Source of the DNA: Epiperipatus broadwayi
Taxonomy: Eukaryota; Onychophora; Udeonychophora; Euonychophora; Peripatidae
Reading direction: 5' to 3'
DNA length: 64,000 nucleotides
Assembly (NCBI GenBank): GCA_028023455.1
Contig: JAQFVV010006272.1
Location: forward strand, 2,211,127-2,275,126
Under the pieces are notes generated by a model. That model searched no databases. It was not told the origin of the DNA and saw nothing but the letters and a program-made list of their open reading frames with translations. The position numbers and the translations under genes were made by a program. Of the stretch, positions 36,810-49,559 are shown in pieces (positions within the stretch are counted from its first letter, which is position 1; the number at the start of each line of letters is the position of its first letter).

Positions 36810-38839
36810 TTGTTAAGAGCTTATTTGCAAGCTCTACATATAACATTTGTAATACAAGCTTGTTAAATTAGATCATGTGGCATATGACTTGATTTCTTTG
36901 TAATATTTATATATATATATATTGTTTTTGTGGAATTATATATATATATATTTACAATTTTTATGTATAATGAATTCCATTTCTCTTGTGCTTTCAATAT
37001 TCATATTTATTTATAATGAAATATATGTATACTTTTAAAATTAATTGCATTTTCATCTTTTTTAAATTTTACTAAATCAAACATTTCTAATTCTTTAAGA
37101 TTTGATTCATTTGCAAGTGATCAGTAGTAGGTAACTAAATAAAGAATTATAGTTGAATAGTAGCTTAGATTTATAATCAATATTTTTTTATTATCCTATG
37201 TCATTGGTTGCTAATCGCTGCTTTAGTTAACAACTTTGCAACCTCCAGAAAATAAAATCCATAACTGATTTTGATCTATTGTGATTATAAATAAAAAAAG
37301 CATCCATACATACTTCCATTTATTGACTCTGCTTTGAAATAAAATCAACTGCATCCTATTAAAAACTTATCAGATACCTAAAAGAAATCCATGATAAACT
37401 TTTGGTCTTAAACTCAGACATAATAGTTAATCATATTGGTTAAAATGTGTTAATGATTCATTTATATGCCCTTTTATTATGAAAATTCTATATATGTTTA
37501 TTTACAATATAAATAATTGTACAGTAATAATAGCTGCAATGGAAAATTTATGAAATATACTAAGAATTTGTTGATTTTGGTTTTTTAAGAATTTACAAAA
37601 GTCAAAAAAATTTGTTTTCATATAACAGCAATTTTTTAAATTCTTCTAAAACATATTTGTAATAAACAATAAAAGTATATTTACTATTATCTATAGGGCT
37701 AAATCTTTGTATAAATATAAACATTACTAACAGCCAGAATACCATTGACATAAAAATAGATATGTATAAAATAAATCTCTCATTTATTGAATTTTATTTA
37801 TTTTTTTCTTTTTGCCAAACAAAATACTTATCCATACTTAGAAATTCATGAATATATCATAATGTAAGTTTAGATTATCATCAATTCATTTGTGAGTCAG
37901 ATTATTCATATGTCTACTAAGTGTATTTTTGGGCTGCCCAAGTACAAGCACTTATTCATTATATTTTGACTGCCCAACAGAGTCATAAAATGATAAAAAG
38001 ATAGGAGTAAAATATTTTCTTAATGATTACAAATAATATGTTATTTTTGTGTATGTTAGTGTTGGATTAAATTCAATGACTCAATAGATAATGATTTTAA
38101 TTTTCTAGCTGTGCTTTGTTAAGGGTTCAAATTTAGGGTTGGTTGTCAAATTGTTTTCTAAAAAATACATGCAACAATACATGAATTTATAAGTAACAGA
38201 ACTATAAAATATTTTATAAGGCAAAGTTCCAGATAGTGATACCTGGACTTGCCAGATGATAATGAAAGTGAAGATTTATGCTTATGCATTTGAAAGCATC
38301 AAAAATGTGCTATATGTTGATAAGATGCCAAAAGAATGTGAAGTGATTAATAGTAAATGTTATTATAGTTTCTTTATGAAGCAATTATAAAATAAATAAT
38401 AAAAATCTATTTGAAGCCAACTTATTTTATTGAATGTATTTGTCTTTTGATTATTTTAGAAAATTGATGAAAAACATTGATGTTGACTGTTTGAATTTAT
38501 TGATAAGAGCATAACATAAAGTATTTTGGGCATAATTATAAAATTTGCACTATATTACACTTCATGTAAGTTGACATAAAAAAATACATTAGTTTGGAAT
38601 AATGATATTGTGAATAGATAAATAAATTACTATTGAGAAATGATACTACTGTGGTACCTTATGTTGGGAAGGTCTCTTATATGAATTGAAATGTATATGA
38701 GTAGAAATCTAATTAAGTTAATAAAATTGACATATAAAGCATAGTAGAGAGAAATAAGTTATTAATTTTTTGTAGTCTAGGATATTGAATTGAGGAGGAA
38801 ATTTATGTTCTTCTTTTTAAAATAAAATTATCAATATAA
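36810..38839. other. A+T-rich stretch without a recognisable gene
   Basis: No supported coding or RNA feature; short TA tracts near 36908 and 36938. Confidence 0.4.
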
Positions 38840-41420
38840 ATATAAAATAAACTATGGAAAGTGAGAAAGAATTAGATATTTTAGAACAGTGAAGACTCTG
38901 TTTCATCGGAAAATGATCAAAATGAGACTATAATAACAATGCTGCAGAGCTTGATGAATAAATTGAAACAAAGCCAAGAAGAGTTTAAGCTAGTCATGAA
39001 ATAAAGTCAGGAAAAGTCAAAAGTTCTAATGACTGAGATAAATGAGAACCAAGAAATATGGGACTAGAATCAACTAGAAATAAAACAAAGTCAGAAATTA
39101 TTTAAACAAAAATTGAAACATAGTCAGAAATTATTTAAACAAGAATTGAAACAAAGGCAAGAAGAGCTTAAAATAGAAATGAAACAAGGCCAGGAAATCT
39201 TAGTAACAAAGAAGAGGGCCAATATGAACTACAAAATATATTAAAGCAAAGATTAAACATATGAATACATAATTAGTTTATAAAATAAAGTGAGACAAAA
39301 TATGAAAAATAAGTTTAATGGACTAGAGAGCAAGATGGAGGAAACTCAAGATAAAATGTAAATCAAAATCAATAAACTAGAAGATAGTATAGGAAAGAGA
39401 CAAAATTGGATCTGGACTGGAAGATGGAGACTAAAACTGAGAAATGCAGATTAAAATGCAAGAATAAGAATAAAATCTTAGAAGCTAACTTAAATGAATG
39501 TCAACAAATGAATAATAGAGAAATTACAAAATAAACAAGAACAAGAAATCAAAAGTTTAAAAACTCAGATGGAGCAGAGTGATCGAAAATATGGCATCAA
39601 TTTAGATGTGGTACAATCTAAGATAAATGATTTGAATGTATACTCACCATCTTTGATTAATCCAGTTGAGTTCAATAAAATAAATGAGGACACAAACCAT
39701 CTTTGATTAATTTGATTAATTTGGTTGAATTAAATAAAATAATTAGAACATATCTTTAATAGAAGGAAAACTGGAAGATTCAATACAGAATAAAGAAAAG
39801 TGATGGTAGAGATGAAAAATCAAATTCAAAATGAGATAAATAAACATGGAGATAGCTTAATCAAATTTTATGATAAAAGCACAGAGGTCCAGGTAACAAA
39901 ATAATATCTCCATTTAAATGTGTCATCCTACTTCCACCCATTGTAAGTGCTCCATTGAATAAAGGAAAATTATTAAATGTTGAGTGTGGAACTACTAATG
40001 TCAGTGTCTAGGGATAATGTAGAAGTGATCAGCCTGTGGAAAATTATAATATCATATCTAAATTTATTTGACTCTAAACCTTTAAAGATGATATTAAAGA
40101 GAACTCTATAGAATATTTGGCAATGTTATAAAAATTGCTTTGATTTCATGGATTAAGTGTGAGGGAAAAGTTTTCTGTTGCAAGTAACCACCTATATAGG
40201 TTTTCCAAAAATTGGTGGAAATCATTGTTCATAAGGCAAATTACTTTTGGAGACTATCACCAATTATTATTGAATAGCTTTGGAGCAAAGAAAGGCAAGA
40301 TGGCATTTGCCATTAATCCTATTTTTTTCATCATGAAGTAATGAAATTCAGGACCTACATCATACCTGCTATCTCAGGGTCAAATTATGAGAACCTTCAG
40401 GCACAACTTACCTTGATAGGTTCAAAAAATCATTCTTACTGCCTGTAGATCTATTAGCAAAAATGTAGTGGAACTACCAAACAATATTGACCTGGAAGGG
40501 TTACAGCATGAGCCTAAGAAGAAGGATATAAGGGATTTCAAGCTTCAGGCATTCATATTAAATCACAAAGACATAATCAACCAATGCATAGACCTAGGAG
40601 ATGTAATAATAGCTTTCCTTATCAAGAAATCAGATTCTGCAATGGAGATCACTTAAGCACTGAAGAATCTACTAATGTGTCAACTTCATAGTATATAGTT
40701 AGGGTAATAATACTAAAGCATATTCCAGTTTCATTCTCAAGCTTGAAAAACTAACTGAGGCCTCAACAGGATGTTCCTTATCACAAGGGGCTACAAATAG
40801 CACAAGAAACAATGACCATGTAGATTGTGTCATAACTGCTTCGAACAATATAATTATTAAAGAGAATCAAGAAATTATTAGTGATTATACCCCAAATTAC
40901 CTTTTAATTGAAATTATTGTAGAAGGTATCCATACTAAAGCTTTGATAGATACAGAAAGCCAGATTTCCATTATTAATCAAAAACTTCTTCAAAAGATTT
41001 TAAATAGCAACACTGATATTCTTACATTGCCTTTGAAGTAAAATCAAATTATTTTAACTAATGGGAAGAGCTTCACACATAATGCTAAACAGATATGCGA
41101 TAATTTTCAAATTGGCCACCAAAATATAGAACATGTTTTTTTGGTAATGCATGGATTGATGCAAGAGATAATTTTAGGTTTTGATTTTTTGCACTACCAT
41201 AACTGTGACATAGATTATGAAAGGAATATTATTACTTGCAACCAAAAGGAGGATAACATTGCTAATGTTGAGAATTTTTCATCTCATTGCATGTGTTGAA
41301 GAAATAGTTGAAATGCAGGAAATCAAAACTAAGCTAATAATAGATTACATACAATATTATTTCTAAATAAAAATGTTCTAAGTCACACTAATTTATCTAT
41401 AAGAGGAAAATTTGACTTGA
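38840..41420 (+). pseudogene. Ty3/gypsy-like LTR-retrotransposon relic: gag and protease
   Basis: Plus-strand broken frames give a long Lys/Gln/Glu-rich coiled-coil-like part with repeated KQSQE-type blocks (38930-39250). A gag-like segment with FSKNWWKSLFIRQITFGDYH (about 40190-40260) follows; a paired Trp like this occurs in capsid domains of Ty3-type gags. Next is a retropepsin-like region: AL-I-D-T-E-S (Asp codon 40949-40951, where D-T/S-G is expected), I-S-I-I-N, and downstream IILGFDFLHYHNCDIDY (about 41170-41220), the flap-to-C-terminal pattern of gypsy proteases. A stop lies at 41038-41040 and others elsewhere. No LTRs, reverse transcriptase or integrase follow. The Gly of the active-site triad is replaced, so it is inactive. 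Confidence 0.65.
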
Positions 41421-41929
41421 GCTGTACAAATCCCCTAATTGACAAAGGTTTTATAAACATTTTATAATTGATTTTGTTGTATTCTCTACATAAAGATGAA
41501 TTAAGATATCTTATTTTATGTATACTGACCTCAGAAGTAGAAGCCTATTTCAAGTCATTTATTAAAAAAAATGTACAGTAACAGGTATTCCAGCAATAAG
41601 CACATTTATCAACATATCTAAAATAAACATTACTACTTAATGAAACAACTTTTGTAATATATTTTTTTCATAATATAACAACATATATTGCATACAGCAG
41701 CTGAAACTGACAATCTGATGGGTCAACCTTCATTCATTTTATACAATTGATTTTCAAGTATAACAATCAAATTTAGGTCAATGTTATTTGCCACTCCGGA
41801 TGAGGTACATGCCATAAACATGGTTAAAATTATTATTAATTTATTTTTTATATTGATAAATTGAATAATGTAGAGCTTATTCTAGAGTTTTTTGTTTATT
41901 ATAAATTTATATATATATGAAAAACAAAA
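41421..41929. other. A+T-rich stretch without a recognisable gene
   Basis: No supported feature. Confidence 0.4.
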
Positions 41930-42475
41930 ACAAGTTTTATATACGTAAAACCCTGCTATCGCTTGTATTACTGATCAATAGATGGAGCTTTACCAAGACC
42001 TCCAAACAAGCGTATTTGTTTACATAAACATCAGAGTCAATATTCGCAGTCTCTTTCATTTTGCTCCACGCTCAGATCAGCTGATTTCAAGCTGATTTGC
42101 TTTCATCAGTGAAGGGATAGGAGTTAGAAACTAGACCTAAATATTAACTCCAAGCGTTTATGCAAAACGTTTCTATCAGTTTGCAAGCATGAAATTTTTA
42201 GACACCTAAATGTCTTCAAACTCAGCCTATCAAACTAGATAGCTATATGGGTCTGATATCAGCTCAGTTTCTCCACATAGTCAAAGCTTCTGCAATCTAT
42301 ATCATTGCAAGAAAACTTTAAAGGTACATTTATGAAAAACAAAAACAAGTTTTATATATGTAAAAACCTGCTATCGCTTGTATTAATGATCAATAGATGG
42401 AGCTTTACCAAGACCTCCAAACAAGCGTATTTGTTTACATAAATGTCAGATAATGATATATATATATATATATCA
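41930..42475. mobile_element. Diverged copy of the hammerhead array repeat, 1.3 units
   Basis: Clearly related to the units of 34197-36606 (shared CAAGCGTATTTGTTTACATA-like end, CAAACTCAGCCTATCAAACT, GCAATCTATATCATTGCAAG) but well diverged. GATCAATAGATGG occurs at 41973 and again at 42388, giving a period near 415 bp, so this too is a tandem fragment. It abuts a short (TA)n and then the 3' end of RTE copy 2. Confidence 0.75.
42064..42123 (-). ncRNA. Type I hammerhead ribozyme, diverged copy with complete stem II
   Basis: On the minus strand: distal stem I CTCC/GGAG, proximal stem I TTCA/TGAG (one G-U pair), CTGATGA, stem II AAGC-AAATCA-GCTT (4 bp with no mismatch), GAAA, helix III ATCAGCTGAT, cleavage triplet ATC. 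Compared with the array copies, both strands of stem I differ while pairing is kept, which is compensatory change. This is the best-formed hammerhead in the window. Confidence 0.85.
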
Positions 42476-42555
42476 ACCATCATCAATCCACTGCAGGATG
42501 AAGGTCTCTCCAAGTTTAATCCATCTTCTCTGATCTTTAGCTTCTATTCTCCACA

Positions 42556-43212
42556 TCACCCTGCACACTTTCTTATTTCATCCATCCATCTCACATATGG
42601 TCTCTTTCTGGGTCTTTTACAATCTCTTGGAATCCAGTTTAAAATTTCAATTGTCCATTTATTATCATATCTTCTAGCAATATGTCCAGCCCAACTCCAT
42701 TTCAATCTTTTAATTTTTTCAATGAGGTCAGTAACACCTGTTTGTTCTCTTACCCATACATTGCATTTTTGATCTCTTCTTGTTACTCCCAGCATACATC
42801 TCTCCATACTTCTTTGAATGGTCTGAAGTCTCTGTATTGCTCTTCTATTAAGTGTCCAAGTCTCAGATGCATAAGTAAAAACTGGTAAAACACATTTGTT
42901 AAAAACCTTCCTTTTCAAACACATAGGCATATTTCCTTTTAGTATCATGTTATTTCTACCAAAAGCACTCCAGCCAAGTTTAATTCTATGATTAATTTCC
43001 TCCATTATGTTTCCATCGGTATTAATAATCTGACCAAGGTATTTGTAACTGTTAACTTCTTCTAATTCATCATAATCAATCTTTATTTTCATATTTGGAG
43101 CAAATCGATTAAACATTACTTTAGTCTTTTTAACATTTATCTTTAGTCCTACTTTCATTTGATAACTCCTGCAACATTTACTGCAGCTCTGAAGCATTAT
43201 TTGCAAAAACAA
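42556..43212 (-). pseudogene. Thumb and C-terminal block of RTE copy 2
   Basis: A 218-residue frame overlapping the end of the reverse-transcriptase frame. It includes SYKYLGQIINTDGN, AFGRNNMILKGNMPMCLKRK, YASETWTLNRRAIQRLQTIQ, WAGHIARRYDNKWTIEILNW and IPRDCKRPRKRPYVRWMDEI. These C-terminal blocks are shared by RTE-type LINEs; YASETWTL is a common landmark. Confidence 0.8.
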
Positions 43213-44296
43213 CTACATCATCTGCGAAATCTAAATGACTTAAATAATCTTCATTTATTTTCACTCCTTTAGTTTCCCATTTTAATCCACAAAATACTTC
43301 TTGCAGCACTGCTGTAAAAAGTTTGGGAGGTATGGAATCACCTTGTCTTACACCTTTCTCAATGTTGACTTTTCCAGTATCATTATGTAATCTAATTGTT
43401 GCTCTTGCATTTTTATAAATATTCTTTAAAATATGACAATATCCTGGATCTATACCTTGATGATTCAATGCTTTATTCACTGAAGAAATGTTTATAGAAT
43501 CAAATGCCTTTTCATAATCTACAAATCCAAAACATAATGACAACTCATATTCATTTGTCCTTTCTATAACTTCTCTCAATACCTGAATATTATCTATTGT
43601 ACTAAAACCACTTTTAAATCCAGCTTGTTCTCTTGGTTGGTGGAAATCCAAAGTTCTCTGTAGACAAGCTGTAATTAACTTGGTAAAAATTTTATATAAA
43701 ACTAATAAAAGACTGATAGGTCTGTAATTTCTAATATCTTCTTTATCACCTTTTTTAAATATTAATATTATTACTGCATTTTTCCAATAATCTGGTACAT
43801 CTTTATCATTTAGACATTTGGTATATAACTTTCCTAAAATTCTTTCTATTTCTTCACCTGCTTCTTTTAATATATCAATTATAATTCCATCATTTCCTGG
43901 AGCCTTTCTTTTCTTCATACACTTAATTGCATGTCTCACTTCTTCATTTAAAATTCTGGGCAATTCGGAAGATGTAATAGATATAAGAGGTACTTGTTCT
44001 TTATTACTATATAATTCTTGATAAAAATCTTCTACCAATTTCATGATGTCATCTCTCCTTTTAGTAATAATTCCATCTTTTTTCCTTATTGCAGATATAA
44101 ATTTCCTACCAATACCAAAATGTTGTTTTACATTCTTACGACTTTTATTTTCTTCTACAGCTTTCCTTGCTAGTTCACAGTTATACTTTCTTATATCATT
44201 TTCAACTCTTTTCCGCACCATTTTACAAAATTCGAGATATTCAATTCTTTTTAATATATCGATTTTGTATATCTTCATATTCCTTCTTTTCTTCAT
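43178..44296 (-). pseudogene. Reverse transcriptase of RTE copy 2
   Basis: A 372-residue open frame, the longest in the window. In order: a basic linker; APGNDGIIIDIL (about residue 131); NYRPISLLLVLYKIFTKLI (about 190); QAGFKSGFSTIDNIQVLREV; motif A FVDYEKAFDSI (about 258); motif B KGVRQGDSIPPKLF (about 315); and motif C HLDFADDVVVFA (about 355). Both catalytic Asp positions of motif C are present. The frame then slips, and the thumb and C-terminal block continue at 43212-42556. It lacks its endonuclease in frame, so it is a fragment of the ancestral polyprotein. Confidence 0.85.
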
Positions 44297-44302
44297 AAAT
44301 TC

Positions 44303-45021
44303 TCATCTCAGTAGAAATTTTATTGGGCAATTGCTGTTTTTTTTTCTACCAACTATTTTTGTTGCAGTTTTTAAAAGTGTATCAGTTATTTTCATATTAA
44401 TTTCATTCAAATCTGAATCATGTTCAAAATCTACTAATACTTGAAACCAATTTGTAAGTTCTAATTTAAATTCATTAGAATGTTTCTGAAGATTAGGAAT
44501 ATCAACTGTAAATATTGTTTTTCTTAATAATTTTTGTCTTTCTAGTTTTACATTAACATGCATCTTACACCTTACTAATCAATGATCACTTCCTATGTTA
44601 AATTTATTAAGAACATTACAATCTTGAAATATGTATTTCCTGTTAGTCAAAATATAATTCAATTCTGATGTACCTTCACTTGGATGTTTCCATGTCCATT
44701 TCCTTTTAACATTTTTTTCAAAAAAATAATTCATAATATAAGGTTTTTATTTTCTGCAAACTCCACAAGTCTATGTTCTCTCTCATTTCTATTACTATAA
44801 CCAAAATTACCTACAGCACTTTCATCTTTCATTTGTTTACCAATTCTAGCATTAAAGTCTCCCATAACAATTTTAAAATGTTGTTTACTCTGATCAAAAG
44901 CCTTTTGTACATCCATATAAAAATCTTTTACTACTTCATCACTGTGAGAACTTATTGGGGCATAAACCTGAATTATCTGCACTTGGTATCTGCTATTAAG
45001 TTGTATAACTAATCTTGCCAC
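44303..45021 (-). pseudogene. Endonuclease fragments of RTE copy 2
   Basis: Two pieces, 45021-44731 (96 residues) and 44563-44303 (86 residues), cover the middle and end of the endonuclease and the linker. The first has IVMGDFNARIGKQ with the catalytic-type Asp that copy 1 has lost. The second covers the linker after the endonuclease (LERQKLLRKTIFTVDIP). The N-terminal T-Y-N motif lies in another frame further right (45100-45400). Confidence 0.75.
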
Positions 45022-45754
45022 TCTGTCTGATACACCATCAATCTTCGCAATATTGTTCTTCCACTTTTTATTTATAATGAATCCTACTCCACTTGTATTT
45101 CCAATATTTGTTTCTTTATAATAGAGTATATGTCCACTTTTTAAATCAATTGTCTTTTCCCCTTTTCTTCTAACTTCACAAAGTCCAATAATGTCCCATT
45201 TAATTCTTCTAATTCTTTCAATCTTTCTTCACTTGAAAGTCATCTGCAGTTGTAAGTACCTAAATAAAAAATCATCATCAAATGGCAGCCTAGGTCCACA
45301 ATCAGGGGATTCTTAGCACCCTCAACCTTCGGACACCAACCACTGCCTTGGTTGGTGACTTTACAGCCTCCTGGAATAAGGGCCATGCTTTATTTTTGTC
45401 TGTCATAATTGTATATATGTATTGGAAAAATATTTATCATTTACACAAATATTCATTCTGCCTTATCAGGCACTGAGAAGAAAGACCATGGTGTTTCTTG
45501 ATCTTAAACTCAGAGATAAATTATATGTAAGAAATTTGTGCATATGTATTTAAATATGATCACAAAATATATTTAAAACAAAAAAACAGTCTCCAGAGTA
45601 AACAAGCTATGATTATGATCTTCATCACTGAAAATGTTAAGCTCTATTAAAAACTGGAATTATTGTTTATTCTAAACATTACATACTTCACAAAGCATAT
45701 ATTCATATGTATATGCAAATTTCTTACACACACCCATATATATTTAAATATGAT

Positions 45755-46280
45755 TTAATATGTGAAATTTAATAAATTAAACATAGATTAATGTATATGT
45801 AAACAAAGGGAATAAATCACTCTCCCCAGGCTATGGCTTAAAAACACTCTAAATGTTTAATAAACTAAAGTATCAAGAACAGAATGAATCTATCTATTTT
45901 TGAGACCATACCTTTGTTAACATTGCTGGCAATTTGGAGTGAAATTAATTTATCAACCTGAGGGAATAGGACACTTAAAATCAATTATACAAGACTGGAG
46001 ACAACATTTCTCTTTTAAAACCTTGATTGTAATAATTAAATAAGATTTAATGTGTCCTTCATTAAAAATTTAGAGTGCTTTTAAATCATTAGCCTGGGGA
46101 GGATGATTTAGTCCTCTTGTTTACATATACATAGTTATGGTTAATTTAAAGTTCACATATTAAATCTTATGAAGTTATTGCAATCAAGGTGTTAAAAGAG
46201 AGATGTTCTCTCCAGCCCTGTATAATTCATTATGAGTTTGTAGTATCCTACCTGGCTGATAAATTAATTTGACTCCTAAT
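45755..46280. repeat. Inverted-repeat element of a fourth family
   Basis: 45765-45860 (with CCAGGCTATGGCTTAAAA) is the reverse complement, with mismatches, of 46070-46170 (TTTAAATCATTAGCCTGG). 45939-46030 is similarly matched by 46180-46280 (CTGATAAATTAATTTGACTC). A third partial copy, TAAGTCATAGCCTGGGCAAG, continues at 46752-46800 beyond the hAT-type insertion. No hammerhead core was found. Non-coding. Confidence 0.6.
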
Positions 46281-46366
46281 TACCAACAATATTGACAAAG
46301 ATGCGCTTATAGATATCAGCACTCTCAAGAATAAGTAGATTTTTCTATACTTGATTCATAATTAAC

Positions 46367-46744
46367 ATTTAGAGCAAGGGTCCCCAAGCTTTTTGCACTT
46401 AAGAGCACATTCTATAATACTGGCCAGGTAGCAGGCATCATTTATTTTTTCAATGTAAATTTATAATTGGATATTGTTAATAATACACATAATGTACAAA
46501 AAATATTTATTTCAAAAATAAAATTTTAACATATAATTAACATTTATAATTATGCTGTAAAAGTATAGTATGCCCTACAATTTGATTACAATATAATACA
46601 ATAATTTATAAGAAATTTTAAAAATAAAATTTATTTGTATCAGATAAATAATTTTTTATCTTCGGATAGTGGCAGGCACATGTAACGTGGTCTGCGGGCA
46701 CCATGGTGCCTATGGGCATAGGGTTGGGGACTCCTGATTTATTG
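46367..46744. mobile_element. Non-autonomous hAT-type element
   Basis: Ends CAAGGGTCCCCAAGC (46375) and GGTTGGGGACTCCTG (to 46736) are imperfect terminal inverted repeats of the CAGGGGTCCCCAACC type found in hAT transposons. A subterminal palindrome, GGGCACCATGGTGCC (46697-46711), is also common there. The flanks ATTTAGAG and ATTTATTG match at six of eight bases, fitting a worn 8-bp target duplication. The 360-bp interior is A+T-rich and non-coding. It interrupts the inverted-repeat element 45755-46800. Confidence 0.65.
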
Positions 46745-46800
46745 TCTTTTTAAGTCATAGCCTGGGCAAGGTAATTTACTCCCTTTCCCCAGAGATGATT

Positions 46801-48475
46801 GCCTATTACTAATAATAACTCCTCCTCTAGCTCAGCCAAATTAATACATATAATTCTAGCAATACACATCTATTTATTTATACATGAAGACCTAATAATA
46901 CATATCTATATATTGCTTACCTACTATATTACATTAGTCTCGATAAATTTATTACTAAAATATTACTAATCATAAGACATACTATTTACATCGTCTAGCA
47001 AGGTACCCTCTTTTTATCATTAAGAATATACTTTTTGGTATAACCTCAATAACATAGAAATATCACCATATACTACTTCACTAAAATATTAATGGTACTC
47101 CCATGATTCACACTTAAAAAAATAAATTATATTTAATATTAATATTTCTTAAATTAAATTTAACTTATATTCATTTACATAATAAAATAATTCTATCTCT
47201 CCTTGATTAATATTTTATAACTCAATTAAAATTTCAGGTCATTATTATTACTTCTTAAAATAAACAAATTAATTGATATAACTAAATATGAGGTATTTTA
47301 CATACATCCAGCTACATCTAAAAATAACAAACTAATTAATTCATCAATTCTTCCACTTCAAAATCAAAATCATTAATTACTTTGCTTATAAAATTTGACT
47401 AAACTAATTAAAGTTACGAACTAATAATGATCTTTATTTATTATCATAAACAAATTCAAAATAATTTCTTGTTACTATGCATTATAATCTAATCATTTTA
47501 TTTTAAATATGGCATTCTAGATATCAGTCTTTACTATAATCATTGAGTCAAATAAAGAAAAATTTATATTGCTTAATTTTTAGATTCGATATCAAATATC
47601 TTTAACAATCTCAATATTTTTTATTATTTTTTATCTTACTTAAATTATGTGTAATTAATATACATATATATTTTTTAATTATGTGTAATTAATACCCAAA
47701 TGTATTTTATTATTACAATGCATGTGTGGTTAGAATGATGCATAATGACTTGAAAATAAGAAGAGACGCTCAACACTTTGTTGATTACAAAACAACATTA
47801 ACAGTTTATTGCAATATTAATACAAAATTTTAAGAAAAATAATACAGATATTATATTTATTAAAAAAAAATTAACAGATTATAACATTTAAAAATTAACA
47901 TTAAAAAAATACTTATGGGAGAAGTAAATAATTTGCACTTTGCTTTAAAATTATTTATGATTCTAAGATGGTATATTTCACACTGAACTTTGTGACTTAA
48001 GATATTCTGTAATAATTACATACTAAAACAAATCAATAATATAGACAACTTATACTTTATCATATTGTACATTTTTTTAAAAATATGTTCTTCTATCATT
48101 ATTAATTTACTTTTAATATTCTATCATATTATAAACTAATTATAACTATATAACTTGATGTAAGTTACTATGTTTATTCTTAATTATGAAATAAACATGT
48201 AACTATTCAAATATTATGATTTGATATGCTATTATATTATTTATAGTAATATAAATTACAATCAGGCTTTATTTCCATCATCTCATCTCTTATAACTCCA
48301 ACATTCATTCTATAATTTCTCTAAAAATTTGATATAAAAAGCATTCATACAATCTTTATTTATTTACTCATTGAATATTAAATTTGTTCCATATTTAACT
48401 TTTCTTGCATTAAATAAATCATTGTCATCTTTTGTAAGTCTAGCTATTATTTTTTGCTCAACTATACAATTGTCT
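46801..48475. other. A+T-rich stretch without a recognisable gene
   Basis: No supported feature. Confidence 0.4.
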
Positions 48476-48775
48476 AATACAATGTAGATACCAAGATGTG
48501 ATGTGTTGGATTATTTCCCTCATTTATAAGTGAATGTTGAATGTATAGAAAATTTTAAACTTTATTTAAGCTTTCCAAATACAAACAACTTGTTAGTAAT
48601 AACACACAAATAGGCAATAAAGGTTAGTAATTACATAGTGTTTCGAGTAGTATTATTCTCCACTCTTCTTCAGGTGTTGTTGGCCTATAGGCACAGTGAC
48701 AATATTTGCTTACAAGTTGAACTCACACCTTTAGATTCTTGAATATTGAATTTAAGGCAAATACTCTACCAAGTT
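48476..48775 (-). mobile_element. tRNA-derived SINE (longer family), copy A
   Basis: On the minus strand a tRNA-like head has an A-box remnant TTGGTAGAGTATTTGCC and a B-box GGTGTGAGTTCAACTT. It is followed by a ~200-bp body and an A+T-rich tail ending near CACATCTTGGTATCTACATT. It is about 90% alike to copy B (52538-52860, plus strand). The body contains CCTGAAGAAGAGT with ACTCGAAACAC, a hammerhead-like arrangement (48610-48688). A target duplication was not identified, and the first tRNA bases are missing or diverged, so it may be 5'-truncated. Confidence 0.75.
48610..48688 (-). ncRNA. Hammerhead-like motif inside SINE copy A
   Basis: On the minus strand ATAGGC and GCCTAT (6 bp) could form a distal stem I. 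CTGAAGA fits CUGANGA, GAGT/ACTC could be stem II, and GAAAC is followed by ACA-CTA-TGT-A as helix III plus a UA-type cleavage site. The proximal stem I base pair fails and the stem I internal loop is large, so this is suggestive only. Schistosome SINE-like repeats are known to carry hammerheads, a fair precedent. Confidence 0.3.
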
Positions 48776-49520
48776 TTGTAACAGTTTTGGTTATGTTTAA
48801 TATTTAATTTCTACTGTTAGCTCAAGCAAGAAGCAAATACAAACCTAATTAACTTTTAAGTCTATATTCTTGAACGAACACTGAAAAAATACACACATAT
48901 TATTTCCCAGTCAGATGCCCCTCAGCTGCTGGACAAAAGTATTTGTAAGGAATGCTTCATTAGACATCCAGTGTTTGAAATATTTTTAATTTTTTTCCAA
49001 AGGTTATCATGGTAACAGAAGAATATATGAGTATATAGCTCTCCTCCTACTTCTTTGTTTATTCCACTATTTTTCTTTTTAGAATAAAAGAGAATTTTAT
49101 TTATTTTTCCCCTTATTGTATTTAAATCTAAAGTTAGCCACAAAAAGTTTTAATAACCTAGATTTAATTTGCTACTGTTATTCGTTTGCTTGGTGAAAAA
49201 AAAAATTAAGCAAGACAACTATTTTTTTTACTAGTAATAATGTTTAATTAAAAGAAAAAAATATCAAGTTAAATGGCATAATGAATTCAAATATCTAAAA
49301 TAACAAACAAATCTATAAGCATTGAAATAATATAATTAAATGGCAGAATAGCTAATTAGCAAAAGTCCAGCATAAAGTAATTGTTATTTTATCTAACAAA
49401 AATAATTTCTCTAGTAATAGTTCTTCTCTTTTTTTTTTAAATATTGTGCAATTTTAAACTAGTCTGTTTCTTTTTGATATAAAATAAATCAATACATGCA
49501 TGTTTGATAGAAAAATGTTT
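48776..49520. other. A+T-rich stretch without a recognisable gene
   Basis: A minus-strand frame at 48922-49143 has no domain. Nothing else was supported. Confidence 0.4.
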
Positions 49521-49559
49521 AACTAGGTTATTAGACATCCAGCACTCTATAGACCATCC

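Larger units (their letters stand above)
42476..45520 (-). mobile_element. RTE-clade non-LTR retrotransposon, copy 2 (broken)
   Basis: Closely similar to copy 1 from its 3' tail (complement of 42476) to about 45517, where identity to copy 1 stops. Endonuclease, reverse transcriptase and C-terminal block are in the same order. The reverse-transcriptase frame is longer than in copy 1, but the endonuclease is more broken. The 3' tail joins a (TA)n instead of a GATGAT run. It carries frameshifts near 45385 and 44700, and around 43180-43210 where two frames overlap, so it is not autonomous. Confidence 0.85.
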
